A stretch of 64,000 nt of DNA from Brevundimonas mediterranea. GTDB taxonomy: Bacteria > Pseudomonadota > Alphaproteobacteria > Caulobacterales > Caulobacteraceae. Location: assembly GCF_011064825.1 (NCBI RefSeq), contig NZ_CP048751.1:1-64000 (forward strand), given 5' to 3'. The notes under the pieces were generated by a model, which saw only the letters and a program-made list of their open reading frames with translations, made no database searches and was not told where the DNA came from. Each line of letters starts with the position of its first letter. Position 1 is the stretch's first letter. A program made the position numbers and the translations under genes. Shown here piece by piece: positions 28,438 through 35,816 of the stretch.

Positions 28438-28581
28438 GATCCGGCGCTATATACGCCGCCTTCGCCGAAAGCGAAGCATCCTGCGCGTTCGTGGCCGTCT
28501 GACTGAAACTTCACTTGCCCTGCGACAGGGTTAACGGCGATATCCGAGACGAACCGTCAGCGGGTTGGGGGAAGCCACGTC

Positions 28582-29778
28582 ATGTCGCAGGAAGACAGCC
28601 AGAGCCCGGTGATCGCGCCGACCATGACGTCGCCGCCGCCCTCCCCGGAACCCGAACCGCAGCCGGTCGAGCAGCCGCACGATCTGGCCCCCGCCGATGC
28701 GCCCGAGACGGCGCGCGCCGCGCCGCCGAACCCGACGCCTACCGACACCCCAGCCGTGTCCGACGAAGGCGTGCTGCGCCCCATTCAGGAGAGCGATTAC
28801 TTCACCCTGGACGACGCCTCGATCGCCAAGATATCGGGCAATATCGACCTCTATTTTAACCAGCCGCTCGATATCTTTCCCTTCTGGGAGAACGAGAAGA
28901 AGCCGGACCGTTTCCACGTCCTGTTCGCGCGCCAGATCGAGGAACGGTTCCCGGCGGACCGCGACATCCGCGGTCGGGTTCACGCCTATGGCCGACGCAT
29001 CTTCCGCGCCCTGTGCGTCCATGTCGGCGTCAAGCGCCTGACCCAGGTGCTGGCCCTGATCGCCTTCGCCGTCCTGGCCGAAATGGGACCGACCCTGTTC
29101 GCCGAATGGGCCGGCGGGCAACCCGCCGGTCTGGGCCTGGGCCTCCTGGCCATGCTCGTCACGGGCGGGATCTTCTTCGGCGTCTCGACCATTCTGTTCA
29201 TCCAGTACCGGTTCCGGCTGGAGAACGACTCCTACGAGCTGTCGCGCGAGATCGTGCAGCGGACGCGGGAACTGCAGAACCTGTTCACCAACGCCCGCGC
29301 CCTGTCGGACCAGGCCGAGACCACCTACCAGATGGACGGCAAGGCCTGGGGCCAGCGCGCCCTCTATCTGACCCGGCTGGTCATGTGGATCGGCGCGCGG
29401 ATGGAATATCTGGAGAAGTTCATCCAGATGGAGCTGTGGCGCGTGCGGCGGGAACGCTACTGGATGCGCTGGTTCGGGCGGATCACCACGCCCGCCGTGC
29501 TGGTGATCTGGCTAATCTTCTTCATCTTCTTCCCCGCCCCGGCGGCCAACGAGATCGGCTTCCGCATCCTTCAGATCATCGCCGTCCTGCTGGCATGCGG
29601 CGTGACCTGGCTGTCCTATTTCCGCTGGCAGACGCCTGCCCAGGCGATCCAGGACAAGCTGGGGGCCGAGGGCTGGGTCCGCTACGCGTCGCTGGACGTG
29701 GACAACACCGTCGGCGACCAGGTGCGGCGCGACAAGGAACGGCTGGTCGAATACCGCGCCCTGACGCGGGGGCGCTGA
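28582..29778 (+). CDS. Four-TM protein of unknown function with Pro-rich N-terminus
   Basis: Protein of 398 aa that I do not recognise. Residues 1-60 are rich in Pro, Glu, Ala and Thr and look disordered. Residues 65-150 are soluble and contain DYFTLDDASIAKISGNIDLYF. Two TM pairs follow (about 153-173 and 184-207; 301-319 and 326-347), joined by a 90-residue charged helical loop (ENDSYELSREIVQRTRELQNLF, possible coiled coil). A polar C-terminal tail ends the protein. It has its own upstream region and is convergent with a lipoprotein gene, the stops directly adjoining. Confidence 0.8.
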   Translation: MSQEDSQSPVIAPTMTSPPPSPEPEPQPVEQPHDLAPADAPETARAAPPNPTPTDTPAVSDEGVLRPIQESDYFTLDDASIAKISGNIDLYFNQPLDIFPFWENEKKPDRFHVLFARQIEERFPADRDIRGRVHAYGRRIFRALCVHVGVKRLTQVLALIAFAVLAEMGPTLFAEWAGGQPAGLGLGLLAMLVTGGIFFGVSTILFIQYRFRLENDSYELSREIVQRTRELQNLFTNARALSDQAETTYQMDGKAWGQRALYLTRLVMWIGARMEYLEKFIQMELWRVRRERYWMRWFGRITTPAVLVIWLIFFIFFPAPAANEIGFRILQIIAVLLACGVTWLSYFRWQTPAQAIQDKLGAEGWVRYASLDVDNTVGDQVRRDKERLVEYRALTRGR

Positions 29779-30267
29779 TCAGCGCGGGATGGAGGCCTGG
29801 ACCGATCGGGCGTCATAGGCGTTCGGACGGTCGGGCTTTGGGCCCCGCCCCATGATGATCTCCAGCGAGGTCGAGGTCGGGCTGGGGCCGCTGAAGTTCA
29901 GGCCCAACCCCACGCCGACGCCCGAGGCCGAATAGCCGCCGTATCGGCTGGATCCGCCGCCGATGGAGACGCTGGGCCGCACGCCGCCCGCGCCGCCGGG
30001 ACGGCCGTCGGTCCAGCTCTGGGTCACTTCAAACCAGTCATAGCCCTGGTCCGTGGTCAGATCGGCGGCCCGCACCAGCGCATAGTCGGCGACAGCGCCC
30101 GGCGCCCCGACGCCGTTGTAGGTGACACGGTAACGGTTGGATTCGATCCTCTGCTCCGAATAGCCCTGCCCGCCCGGCGCGCGCTGGGCGCCGTAGGGGG
30201 CCAGGCTGGCGCAGGCGGCCAGGGCCAGGGTCGAGGCGGCGAGGCTGAGAATGGCGAGGCGCTTCAT
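29779..30267 (-). CDS. Lipoprotein, possibly CC0125/CC1285-like
   Basis: Lipoprotein of 162 aa: signal MKRLAILSLAASTLALAAC with Cys19 as the lipidated residue. The mature part contains YRVTYNGVGAPGAVADYALVRAADLTTDQGYDWF, a pattern I associate with a Caulobacter lipoprotein family without known function, followed by a Gly/Ser-rich stretch (about 95-120). GGGAG precedes the ATG by 8 bases. It is probably an outer-membrane or periplasmic protein. Confidence 0.78.
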   Translation of the reverse strand: MKRLAILSLAASTLALAACASLAPYGAQRAPGGQGYSEQRIESNRYRVTYNGVGAPGAVADYALVRAADLTTDQGYDWFEVTQSWTDGRPGGAGGVRPSVSIGGGSSRYGGYSASGVGVGLGLNFSGPSPTSTSLEIIMGRGPKPDRPNAYDARSVQASIPR

Positions 30268-30319
30268 GGCGTTGTCTCCCTTTGGAGGAGATAGCGTTGC
30301 TTGAGCCGGAGCGTTCCGT

Positions 30320-31045
30320 CTAGAGGCCCAAGGCCGAACGCAAACCCGCGAAATCGGCCGGCGGCGGCGCCTCCACCGTCGTCGTCCCGCCTTCGGGATG
30401 AGGAAAGCTCAGTTTCAAGGCGTGCAGCATCAGGCGCGGCGCCGGCCCAACCTCTGTCGTCAACGCCCCGCCATAGCGAACATCCCCGATCAGCGGCCGA
30501 CCCAGATGGGCCATATGGACCCGCAGCTGGTGCATCCGCCCCGTCAGCGGCTCCAGCTCGACCACCGCCCCCTGGTCGTTGGCGGCCAGGGTCCGATATC
30601 GGCTCTGCGAGCCCTGGGCGCCGGGCGCGTCGAAGGCGACGACCCGCATATAGGACTCGCGCCCGATCTCCTCGCGCCGCAGCGGGGCGTCGATGGTCCC
30701 GGACGCCGGCTCCGGCGCGGCGGACAGCAGGGCCAGATACTGTTTGCGAAACCGCCGCATCTGCAGGGCCTTACCCAGGAACCCCGCCGCCGGCTTGGTC
30801 TTGGCCGCCAGGATCACGCCCGAGGTGTCGCGGTCCAGCCGATGCACCAGCTCCGGCCGCTTGCCGTTGGACCGGGCGAAGGCCCACAGCAGATCGTCCA
30901 GCGTATGCGCCTGGATCCGCCCGCCCTGGCTGGATAGGCCCGACGGCTTTGAAAAAGCGATCACATGAGCGTCCTCGTGGATCACCCATGACCGGACGGC
31001 GGCGATCTCATCCTCGGACAGGGCGACGGGGGTGCGGGTAGTCAT
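30320..31045 (-). CDS. RluA-family pseudouridine synthase without S4 domain
   Basis: Compact enzyme of 241 aa of the RluA/TruC-like group. The catalytic segment HRLDRDTSGVILAAKT and the RMHQLRVHMAHLGRPLIGD motif are intact; the N-terminal S4 domain present in the RluC homologue at 27020-28045 is missing. It therefore resembles RluA or RluE-like tRNA/rRNA enzymes; the target uridine is not predictable. It lies 16 bases downstream of rarA on the same strand and is probably cotranscribed. Confidence 0.88.
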   Translation of the reverse strand: MTTRTPVALSEDEIAAVRSWVIHEDAHVIAFSKPSGLSSQGGRIQAHTLDDLLWAFARSNGKRPELVHRLDRDTSGVILAAKTKPAAGFLGKALQMRRFRKQYLALLSAAPEPASGTIDAPLRREEIGRESYMRVVAFDAPGAQGSQSRYRTLAANDQGAVVELEPLTGRMHQLRVHMAHLGRPLIGDVRYGGALTTEVGPAPRLMLHALKLSFPHPEGGTTTVEAPPPADFAGLRSALGL

Positions 31046-31061
31046 CGGGGGCTTCTAGAGG

Positions 31062-32390
31062 TCAGCCCCCCGCCCCGTCCACCGCCGCGTCCTTGGCCAG
31101 CCGCGCCCGCATCTCGGCCCAACGCTCCAGCCGCGCCTTGACCTTCTCCTCATGCCCCTCGCCCTTGGGCTTGTAGAAGGTGCGACGTTCCATCTCGTCG
31201 GGGAAGAAGTTGGCGCCCGAGAAGCCCTCGGGCGTGTCCGGGTCGTACTGGTAGCCCTTGCCGTAGCCCAGCGACTTCATCAGCTTGGTGGGGGCGTTGC
31301 GGATATGGGCGGGGGGCGTCAGCGACCCCGTCTCATAGGCCGCTTTCCTGGCCGCCTTGAAGGCTTCGTACACCCCCACCGACTTCGGCGCAGTGGCCAG
31401 GTGGACCACGGCCTGGGCCAGGGCCAGTTCGCCCTCGGGGCTGCCCAGGAAGTCGTAAGTGTCCTTGGCCGCATTGGCGACCAGGATCGACAGCGGGTCC
31501 GCCTCGCCGATGTCCTCGACCGCCATCCGCACGATCCGCCGCGCCAGATACAGCGGATCCTCGCCCCCGTTCAGCATCCGCGCCAGCCAGTACAGGGCCG
31601 CGTCCGGGTCCGACCCGCGCACCGATTTATGCAGGGCGGAGATGAGGTTGTAATGCTCTTCCCGGCTCTTGTCATAGGCGGGGGCGCGGCGTTGCAGGAC
31701 CGCCGCCAGCCCCTGTACGTCCAGCATCTCGCCTTCAGGCAGGTCGAACAGCACCTCCGACATGGTCAGCAGATAGCGCCCGTCGCCGTCGGCGAGGGCC
31801 AGCATGGCCTGGCGCGCTTCCGGCGACAGCGGCAGGCCTCTTTCCATATGGGCCTCGGCGCGGCTCAACAGTTGATCCAGCGCCGCATCGTCCAGCCGCT
31901 TCAGCACATAGACCTGCGACCGCGACAGCAGCGCCCCATTCAGCTCGAAACTGGGGTTCTCGGTCGTGGCCCCGACCAGGGTGACGACCCCGGCCTCGAC
32001 GAAGGGCAGGAAGCCGTCCTGCTGGGCGCGGTTGAAGCGGTGGATCTCATCGACGAACAACAGGGTGCTCTGCCCCGCCGCCCGCCGCATCCGCGCCGCC
32101 TCGAACGCCTTCTTCAGGTCGGCGACTCCGGAAAAGACCGCGCTGATCGACTGGTATTCATAGCCCGCCGCCTGGGCCAGCAGCCGGGCGATGGTGGTCT
32201 TGCCGGTGCCGGGCGGCCCCCACAGGATCATCGAGCCCAGCCGCCCCGCCTCGATCATCCGGCGGATCGGCCCGCCCGGCCCCAGCAGATGATCCTGCCC
32301 CACCACCTCGTCCAGCGTGCGCGGGCGCAGACGGTCGGCCAGGGGGGCGTCGGGCGGCAATATGCCGGAGGCTTCGAACAGGTCGGTCAT
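31062..32390 (-). CDS. rarA: Replication-associated recombination protein A
   Basis: Cytoplasmic AAA+ ATPase of 442 aa (RarA/MgsA, WRNIP1 family) acting at stalled replication forks. Walker A is GPPGTGKTTIARLL, Walker B is LLFVDEIHRFN, sensor 1 is GATTENPSFELN, and the C-terminal tetramerisation domain includes GSDPDAALYWLARMLNGGEDP. Length matches the family. It is upstream of an RluA-type gene on the same strand. Confidence 0.96.
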   Translation of the reverse strand: MTDLFEASGILPPDAPLADRLRPRTLDEVVGQDHLLGPGGPIRRMIEAGRLGSMILWGPPGTGKTTIARLLAQAAGYEYQSISAVFSGVADLKKAFEAARMRRAAGQSTLLFVDEIHRFNRAQQDGFLPFVEAGVVTLVGATTENPSFELNGALLSRSQVYVLKRLDDAALDQLLSRAEAHMERGLPLSPEARQAMLALADGDGRYLLTMSEVLFDLPEGEMLDVQGLAAVLQRRAPAYDKSREEHYNLISALHKSVRGSDPDAALYWLARMLNGGEDPLYLARRIVRMAVEDIGEADPLSILVANAAKDTYDFLGSPEGELALAQAVVHLATAPKSVGVYEAFKAARKAAYETGSLTPPAHIRNAPTKLMKSLGYGKGYQYDPDTPEGFSGANFFPDEMERRTFYKPKGEGHEEKVKARLERWAEMRARLAKDAAVDGAGG

Positions 32391-32460
32391 GAGTGCGACC
32401 TATGTAGGCGTTCGCCAAAGGCTTTTCACCCGTTTGTGTGGGCGGACGGCGAAAGACGCT

Positions 32461-32667
32461 TCAGTCGTCCCGACCGGAACGTTCGGCCGTCCGCTCCTTC
32501 TCGGCCGCCTGCTTCTCAACCCGCGTCATGAGGTAATCCATATGGGTGACGGGCCTGATCCCGTGCCCCCGTTTGGCGAGCCAAGAGGCAAGCTTCCAGG
32601 CGCCGAGCACCAAAGCAGCAAGGCCGACGGCGCCGATGAAAAGCTCAAATGCTGAAGGCTCGCTCAT
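32461..32667 (-). CDS. Small single-TM protein
   Basis: Protein of 68 aa with one hydrophobic segment (FELFIGAVGLAALVLGAWKLASWL) followed by a charged tail containing MDYLMTRVEKQAAEKERTAERSG. No family is recognised. It lies between degP and rarA on the same strand with gaps of 39 and 70 bases and could belong to the same transcript. Confidence 0.6.
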   Translation of the reverse strand: MSEPSAFELFIGAVGLAALVLGAWKLASWLAKRGHGIRPVTHMDYLMTRVEKQAAEKERTAERSGRDD

Positions 32668-32706
32668 GCGCCACAATCCCCACAGCCGAGACCTGTGTCC
32701 AGCCCC

Positions 32707-34116
32707 TTACCTCAACACGCCCCGAATCTGGCGCCCGCCGCGATTGACCACGATTTCCCACGGGCCGCGACCGGCGCCGGCGGCTTCGACGTCGCGCGCC
32801 GAGGCTATCGCGCGGCCGTTGATGCTGACGATCAGGTCGTTCTGGCGGAAGCCGGCGCGGGCGGCGTAGCCCCGGCCCGACACGCCGGTGACGATGACGC
32901 CCGTGGCGAACGGGTCGCCGCCCAGGCGGTCGGCCAGGGCCGGGTTCAGGGCCACGACCTGGGCCCCGGCGAAGGGGCCGGACTGGATCACGACGCCCTG
33001 GCGGGGGTCGGCGTCGCCGGGCAGGGTCTGGACCCGCGCGGTCAGGGTCTGGGGCCGGCCGTCGCGCAGGATGGCGACCTGGACCTGGTCGTTCGGATTG
33101 CGCGAGCCGACGCGATAGTTCAGCCCGTTCTGGTCGTTGATCTCCTGACCGTCCACGGCGGTGATCACATCGCCCTGGCGCAGGCCGGCGCGGGCGGCGG
33201 GACCGTTGGCGTAGACGTCGGTGACGACCAGTCCCTGCGGCCGGCTGAGCCCCAGGCTGCCGGCGATGTCGCCGGTGACGGTGTCGCCCTTTACGCCCAG
33301 CCACGGCCGGACCACGGTCTTGGCGCCGCCCAGGGCCGAATCGACCACGCGCTTGACCATGGCGGCGGGCACGGCGAACCCGACCCCGGCCGAGGAGCCT
33401 GAGCGGGAGAAGATGGCGGTGTTGATGCCGATCAGGTCGCCGTCCATGTCCACCAGGGCGCCGCCCGAATTGCCGGGGTTGATGGCCGCGTCGGTCTGGA
33501 TGAAGGAGCCGCTGTCGGAAATGCCGGTCTCGGTCCGGTTCAGGGCCGAGATGATGCCGTTGGTCACCGTCTGGCCCACGCCGAACGGATTGCCGATGGC
33601 CAGGACCAGATCGCCGACCTGCTGTTCTTCCTGATCGTCGATGGCCAGGACCGGCAGCCGGTCGCTGACGTTCTCCAGCCGCAGCACGGCGATGTCGCTG
33701 CGCTCGTCGGCCAGGATGACGGTGGCGGGAAACTCGCGCCGGTCGTTCAGCACGACCTTGATCTGCTGGGCGCCGTCGATGACGTGGTTGTTGGTGACGA
33801 CGATCCCGTCCGAGCGGACGATCACGCCCGACCCGACCGATTCCGCCACCCGCGCCTGGGGAATGCCGCCGCCGAAGAACTGGAAGAAGGGATCGGCCTG
33901 GACCCGCTGGACGCTGCGGGCCGAGATATTGACCACGGCCGGGGCGGCGGATCGCACCACCGGCGCGAAGCTGGACTTCATCCCCGCCGCATCGCTGGGC
34001 GCGGTGCGCGTCGGCTGGGCGAACTCGCCCTCCTGCGCCTTGGAATTGGTGGGGTTGCCGCAGGCCGACAGGGCCAGGGCGGCGACGAGCACGATCGATC
34101 GGGTCTGCATAATCAT
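32707..34116 (-). CDS. degP: HtrA/Do-type periplasmic serine protease, predicted lipoprotein
   Basis: Envelope quality-control protease of about 469 aa. The catalytic triad is seen as His111 (VTNNHVIDGA), Asp141 (DERSDIAVLRL) and Ser217 (INPGNSGGALVD), followed by a first PDZ domain (GLVVTDVYANGPAARAGLRQGDVI) and a second, shorter one (YAARAGFRQNDLIVSINGR). Unusually, the signal sequence ends in a lipobox (LSAC, Cys19), so it is probably membrane-anchored. The ATG at 34116 or 34110 is the start; no Shine-Dalgarno is evident. Confidence 0.9.
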   Translation of the reverse strand: MIMQTRSIVLVAALALSACGNPTNSKAQEGEFAQPTRTAPSDAAGMKSSFAPVVRSAAPAVVNISARSVQRVQADPFFQFFGGGIPQARVAESVGSGVIVRSDGIVVTNNHVIDGAQQIKVVLNDRREFPATVILADERSDIAVLRLENVSDRLPVLAIDDQEEQQVGDLVLAIGNPFGVGQTVTNGIISALNRTETGISDSGSFIQTDAAINPGNSGGALVDMDGDLIGINTAIFSRSGSSAGVGFAVPAAMVKRVVDSALGGAKTVVRPWLGVKGDTVTGDIAGSLGLSRPQGLVVTDVYANGPAARAGLRQGDVITAVDGQEINDQNGLNYRVGSRNPNDQVQVAILRDGRPQTLTARVQTLPGDADPRQGVVIQSGPFAGAQVVALNPALADRLGGDPFATGVIVTGVSGRGYAARAGFRQNDLIVSINGRAIASARDVEAAGAGRGPWEIVVNRGGRQIRGVLR

Positions 34117-34370
34117 CCGAGGAGAACAGGCTTCAAGCCACACCATACCGCACCGTGTTTCGGGCCGGATCAAGGCGTCGGCGCGACATCAACGGACAAG
34201 CTTTCAGCCCGTTCCCACAGCGTCGTGCAGACGAACGGAGGCGCTCCGTCCCTTCGGCGGAGTTGGAGGCCCTTTGGAAGCGGAGGGCTGGGCGGGGCGC
34301 CGGGCCTTCGCCCGGAGTTTGATCTAGAAATACCGTTTCGACGAAGGTTTGACGCCCCGCGCGAATGGTT

Positions 34371-34606
34371 GGTCTGCAAGCTCGGAGCGCCGAGCGGTGG
34401 CGGTCTTATCGCCTAACCCCATAAGCCTGCGACGGGTCGGCGGTCCCTGCGAAGAACCGTCCCGAGTGCGATCGAGTATCCCCCTCGACCCTCCGCCGAC
34501 GTCCTGAGACGCCGCCGGCGCGGGGGAGTTGCACCCCCGCTCCCGTTCCATCCGCTCCCGCCGCCGCAAGGTCGCAGGCCAAGCGAGCCCTCCAAGCGAC
34601 GAGACC
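34371..34606 (-). ncRNA. Candidate structured non-coding RNA
   Basis: Read on the minus strand, the two ends pair in three successive blocks: 34602-34606 with 34371-34375, 34587-34596 with 34381-34390 (9 of 10), and 34571-34579 with 34425-34433 (9 of 9). Inside are at least four hairpins: 34520-34526/34534-34540 (7 bp), 34493-34503/34508-34518 (11 bp, one mismatch), 34472-34476/34484-34488, and 34441-34444/34456-34459. A TATAAT hexamer ends 8 bases before the 5' end. Signatures of tmRNA, RNase P and SRP RNA are absent. Identity is unknown. Confidence 0.4.
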
Positions 34607-34613
34607 GAGGCTG

Positions 34614-34619
34614 ATTATA
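34614..34619 (-). promoter_or_regulatory. Candidate -10 box for the structured RNA
   Basis: Perfect TATAAT on the minus strand in otherwise very GC-rich DNA, 8 bases upstream of the predicted outer stem. No good TTGACA lies 16-18 bases upstream (the best is a partial match, TTGCCA, further away), so promoter strength is uncertain. Confidence 0.4.
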
Positions 34620-34721
34620 GGGAGTGGGGGAGCCCTGGCTGGAAAGTCGGGGCGAGAATCTGGCAAGGGGTTGGAATCGCTGGGGTGAGACCAGCGTCAT
34701 TGTGACAGTTGGCGCCGTTCG

Positions 34722-34846
34722 GGCCCCCTCCGTCACGGCGCTCCGCGCCGCGCCACCTCCCCCAAGGGGGGAGGATTTCGGTGCTCGCATTCCTCCCCCC
34801 TTGGGGGAGGTGGATCGCCGGCGAAGCCGGCGAGACGGAGGGGGCC
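34722..34846. repeat. Head-to-head REP-like pair, 125 bp
   Basis: Nested perfect inverted repeats: outer arms 34722-34734 and 34834-34846 (13 bases), inner arms 34753-34775 and 34791-34813 (23 bases), around a 15-base spacer. Each half also holds a small GC hairpin. Each half resembles the single units near pcm and surE, so this is two units in opposite orientation. It ends 19 bases from the liuC stop. Confidence 0.85.
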
Positions 34847-34865
34847 TGTGAGGCTTGCCCTGCCC

Positions 34866-35765
34866 CTAAACCGCCCAGTCGGGTTTGCGCTTGTCCAGGA
34901 AGGCGCGGACGCCTTCCTGGCCCTCGGGGGAGACGCGGGCGCGGGCGATGCGTTTGGCGGTGTCGTCCAAGAGGCCGCTGTCGATCTTGTGGCCGGCGAT
35001 GTCGTTGACCAGGCGTTTTGCCTCGCCCATGGCGCCGGGAGCGTTGCCGCTGAGGCTGTCGGTCAGCATGGCGACGAACTCATCCACCGAACCCTCGGGC
35101 AGGACCAGGTCGATCAGGCCGGCGTGGGCGGCGTAGTCGGCGTCGAAACTGTTGCCGGTCAGGAACAGCTGGCGCGCGCGCCGCGCGCCGATGGCCTCGA
35201 TGACATAGGGGGCGATGGTCGCGGGGATCAGGCCCAGCTTGACCTCGGAAAAGGCGAAACGCGCGCCCTCGACCGCCACGGCCATGTCGCAGGCGGCGAC
35301 GATGCCGGCCCCGCCGCCCATGGCGGCGCCCTCGACCAGGGCGACGGTCAGGGCGGGGACGTCGTGCAGGGCCTTCAGCATCCGGGCCAGACCCAGGGCG
35401 TCGTCGCGATTGTCGGCCTCGGACCAGTCGGCGGCGTCGCGCATCCAGTTCAGATCGGCCCCGGCGCTGAAGGTGCCGCCCGCGCCGCGGATGAAGACCA
35501 GGCGGACGTGGTCGGCGCCGTGCAGGGTCTCGAACGCCTCATGCAGGGCGGCGATGGTGGCGGCGTCGAAGGCGTTCTTCTTCTCGGGCCGGTCCAGGGT
35601 GATGAAGACCACCCCGTCGCTGGTGGCGTCGATCCGCACCAGGTCGTCATTGGCGTCCGGCGCGGCGTCGGCCAGCAGCGGATGGGCGATGCGGTTGATC
35701 TCGGCTTCCTCGGCGTCGGTGACGTCCAGGGCGTTGAGGTCGGCGTCGGTGGGTTGATCGGCCAT
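34866..35765 (-). CDS. liuC: Enoyl-CoA hydratase family, probable methylglutaconyl-CoA hydratase
   Basis: Crotonase-fold enzyme of 299 aa. The oxyanion-hole segments FIRGAGGTFSAGADLNWM and VEGAAMGGGAGIVAACDMAVA are intact, with the catalytic Glu position in FSEVKLGLIPATIAPYV. Position directly after liuB suggests it hydrates methylglutaconyl-CoA in leucine breakdown. The N-terminus carries about 40 extra acidic residues (DADLNALDVTDAEEAEINR) before the fold begins. GGAG lies 6 bases before the ATG at 35765. Confidence 0.87.
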   Translation of the reverse strand: MADQPTDADLNALDVTDAEEAEINRIAHPLLADAAPDANDDLVRIDATSDGVVFITLDRPEKKNAFDAATIAALHEAFETLHGADHVRLVFIRGAGGTFSAGADLNWMRDAADWSEADNRDDALGLARMLKALHDVPALTVALVEGAAMGGGAGIVAACDMAVAVEGARFAFSEVKLGLIPATIAPYVIEAIGARRARQLFLTGNSFDADYAAHAGLIDLVLPEGSVDEFVAMLTDSLSGNAPGAMGEAKRLVNDIAGHKIDSGLLDDTAKRIARARVSPEGQEGVRAFLDKRKPDWAV

Positions 35766-35816
35766 GGTCATCTCCAAACTGAGGGTCCGTGTTGCAACGG
35801 GGGGCGGAAGAATAGG

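Larger units (their letters stand above)
34117..34865. other. Intergenic region degP-liuC without credible genes
   Basis: These 749 bases contain several open frames but none with recognisable protein content. Two structures stand out: a self-complementary segment at 34371-34606 on the minus strand with a TATAAT box just upstream, and a large inverted repeat at 34722-34846. A hairpin CCGGGC/GCCCGG also lies near 34305. The rest shows nothing I can name. Confidence 0.6.

Noticed and set aside
28438..28581. Fluoride riboswitch upstream of crcB
   Set aside because: No match to the conserved GGCGAUGG...pseudoknot core could be seen by eye.
29770..29785. CGCTGATCAGCG palindrome as an operator
   Set aside because: It arises from two adjoining convergent stop codons within coding ends and is therefore more likely incidental.
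34371..34606. Two-piece tmRNA, RNase P RNA or SRP RNA as identity of the structured segment
   Set aside because: A hairpin with loop TGCAACT resembles a T-arm, but no CCA end, no tag reading frame, no GAGGAAAGTC and no GGAAGGAAGC sequence is present.
34413..34790. Open frames in the degP-liuC gap as possible proteins
   Set aside because: They are rich in Arg, Gly and Pro, cross the palindromic repeat and show no recognisable motif; the self-complementary RNA explanation fits better.
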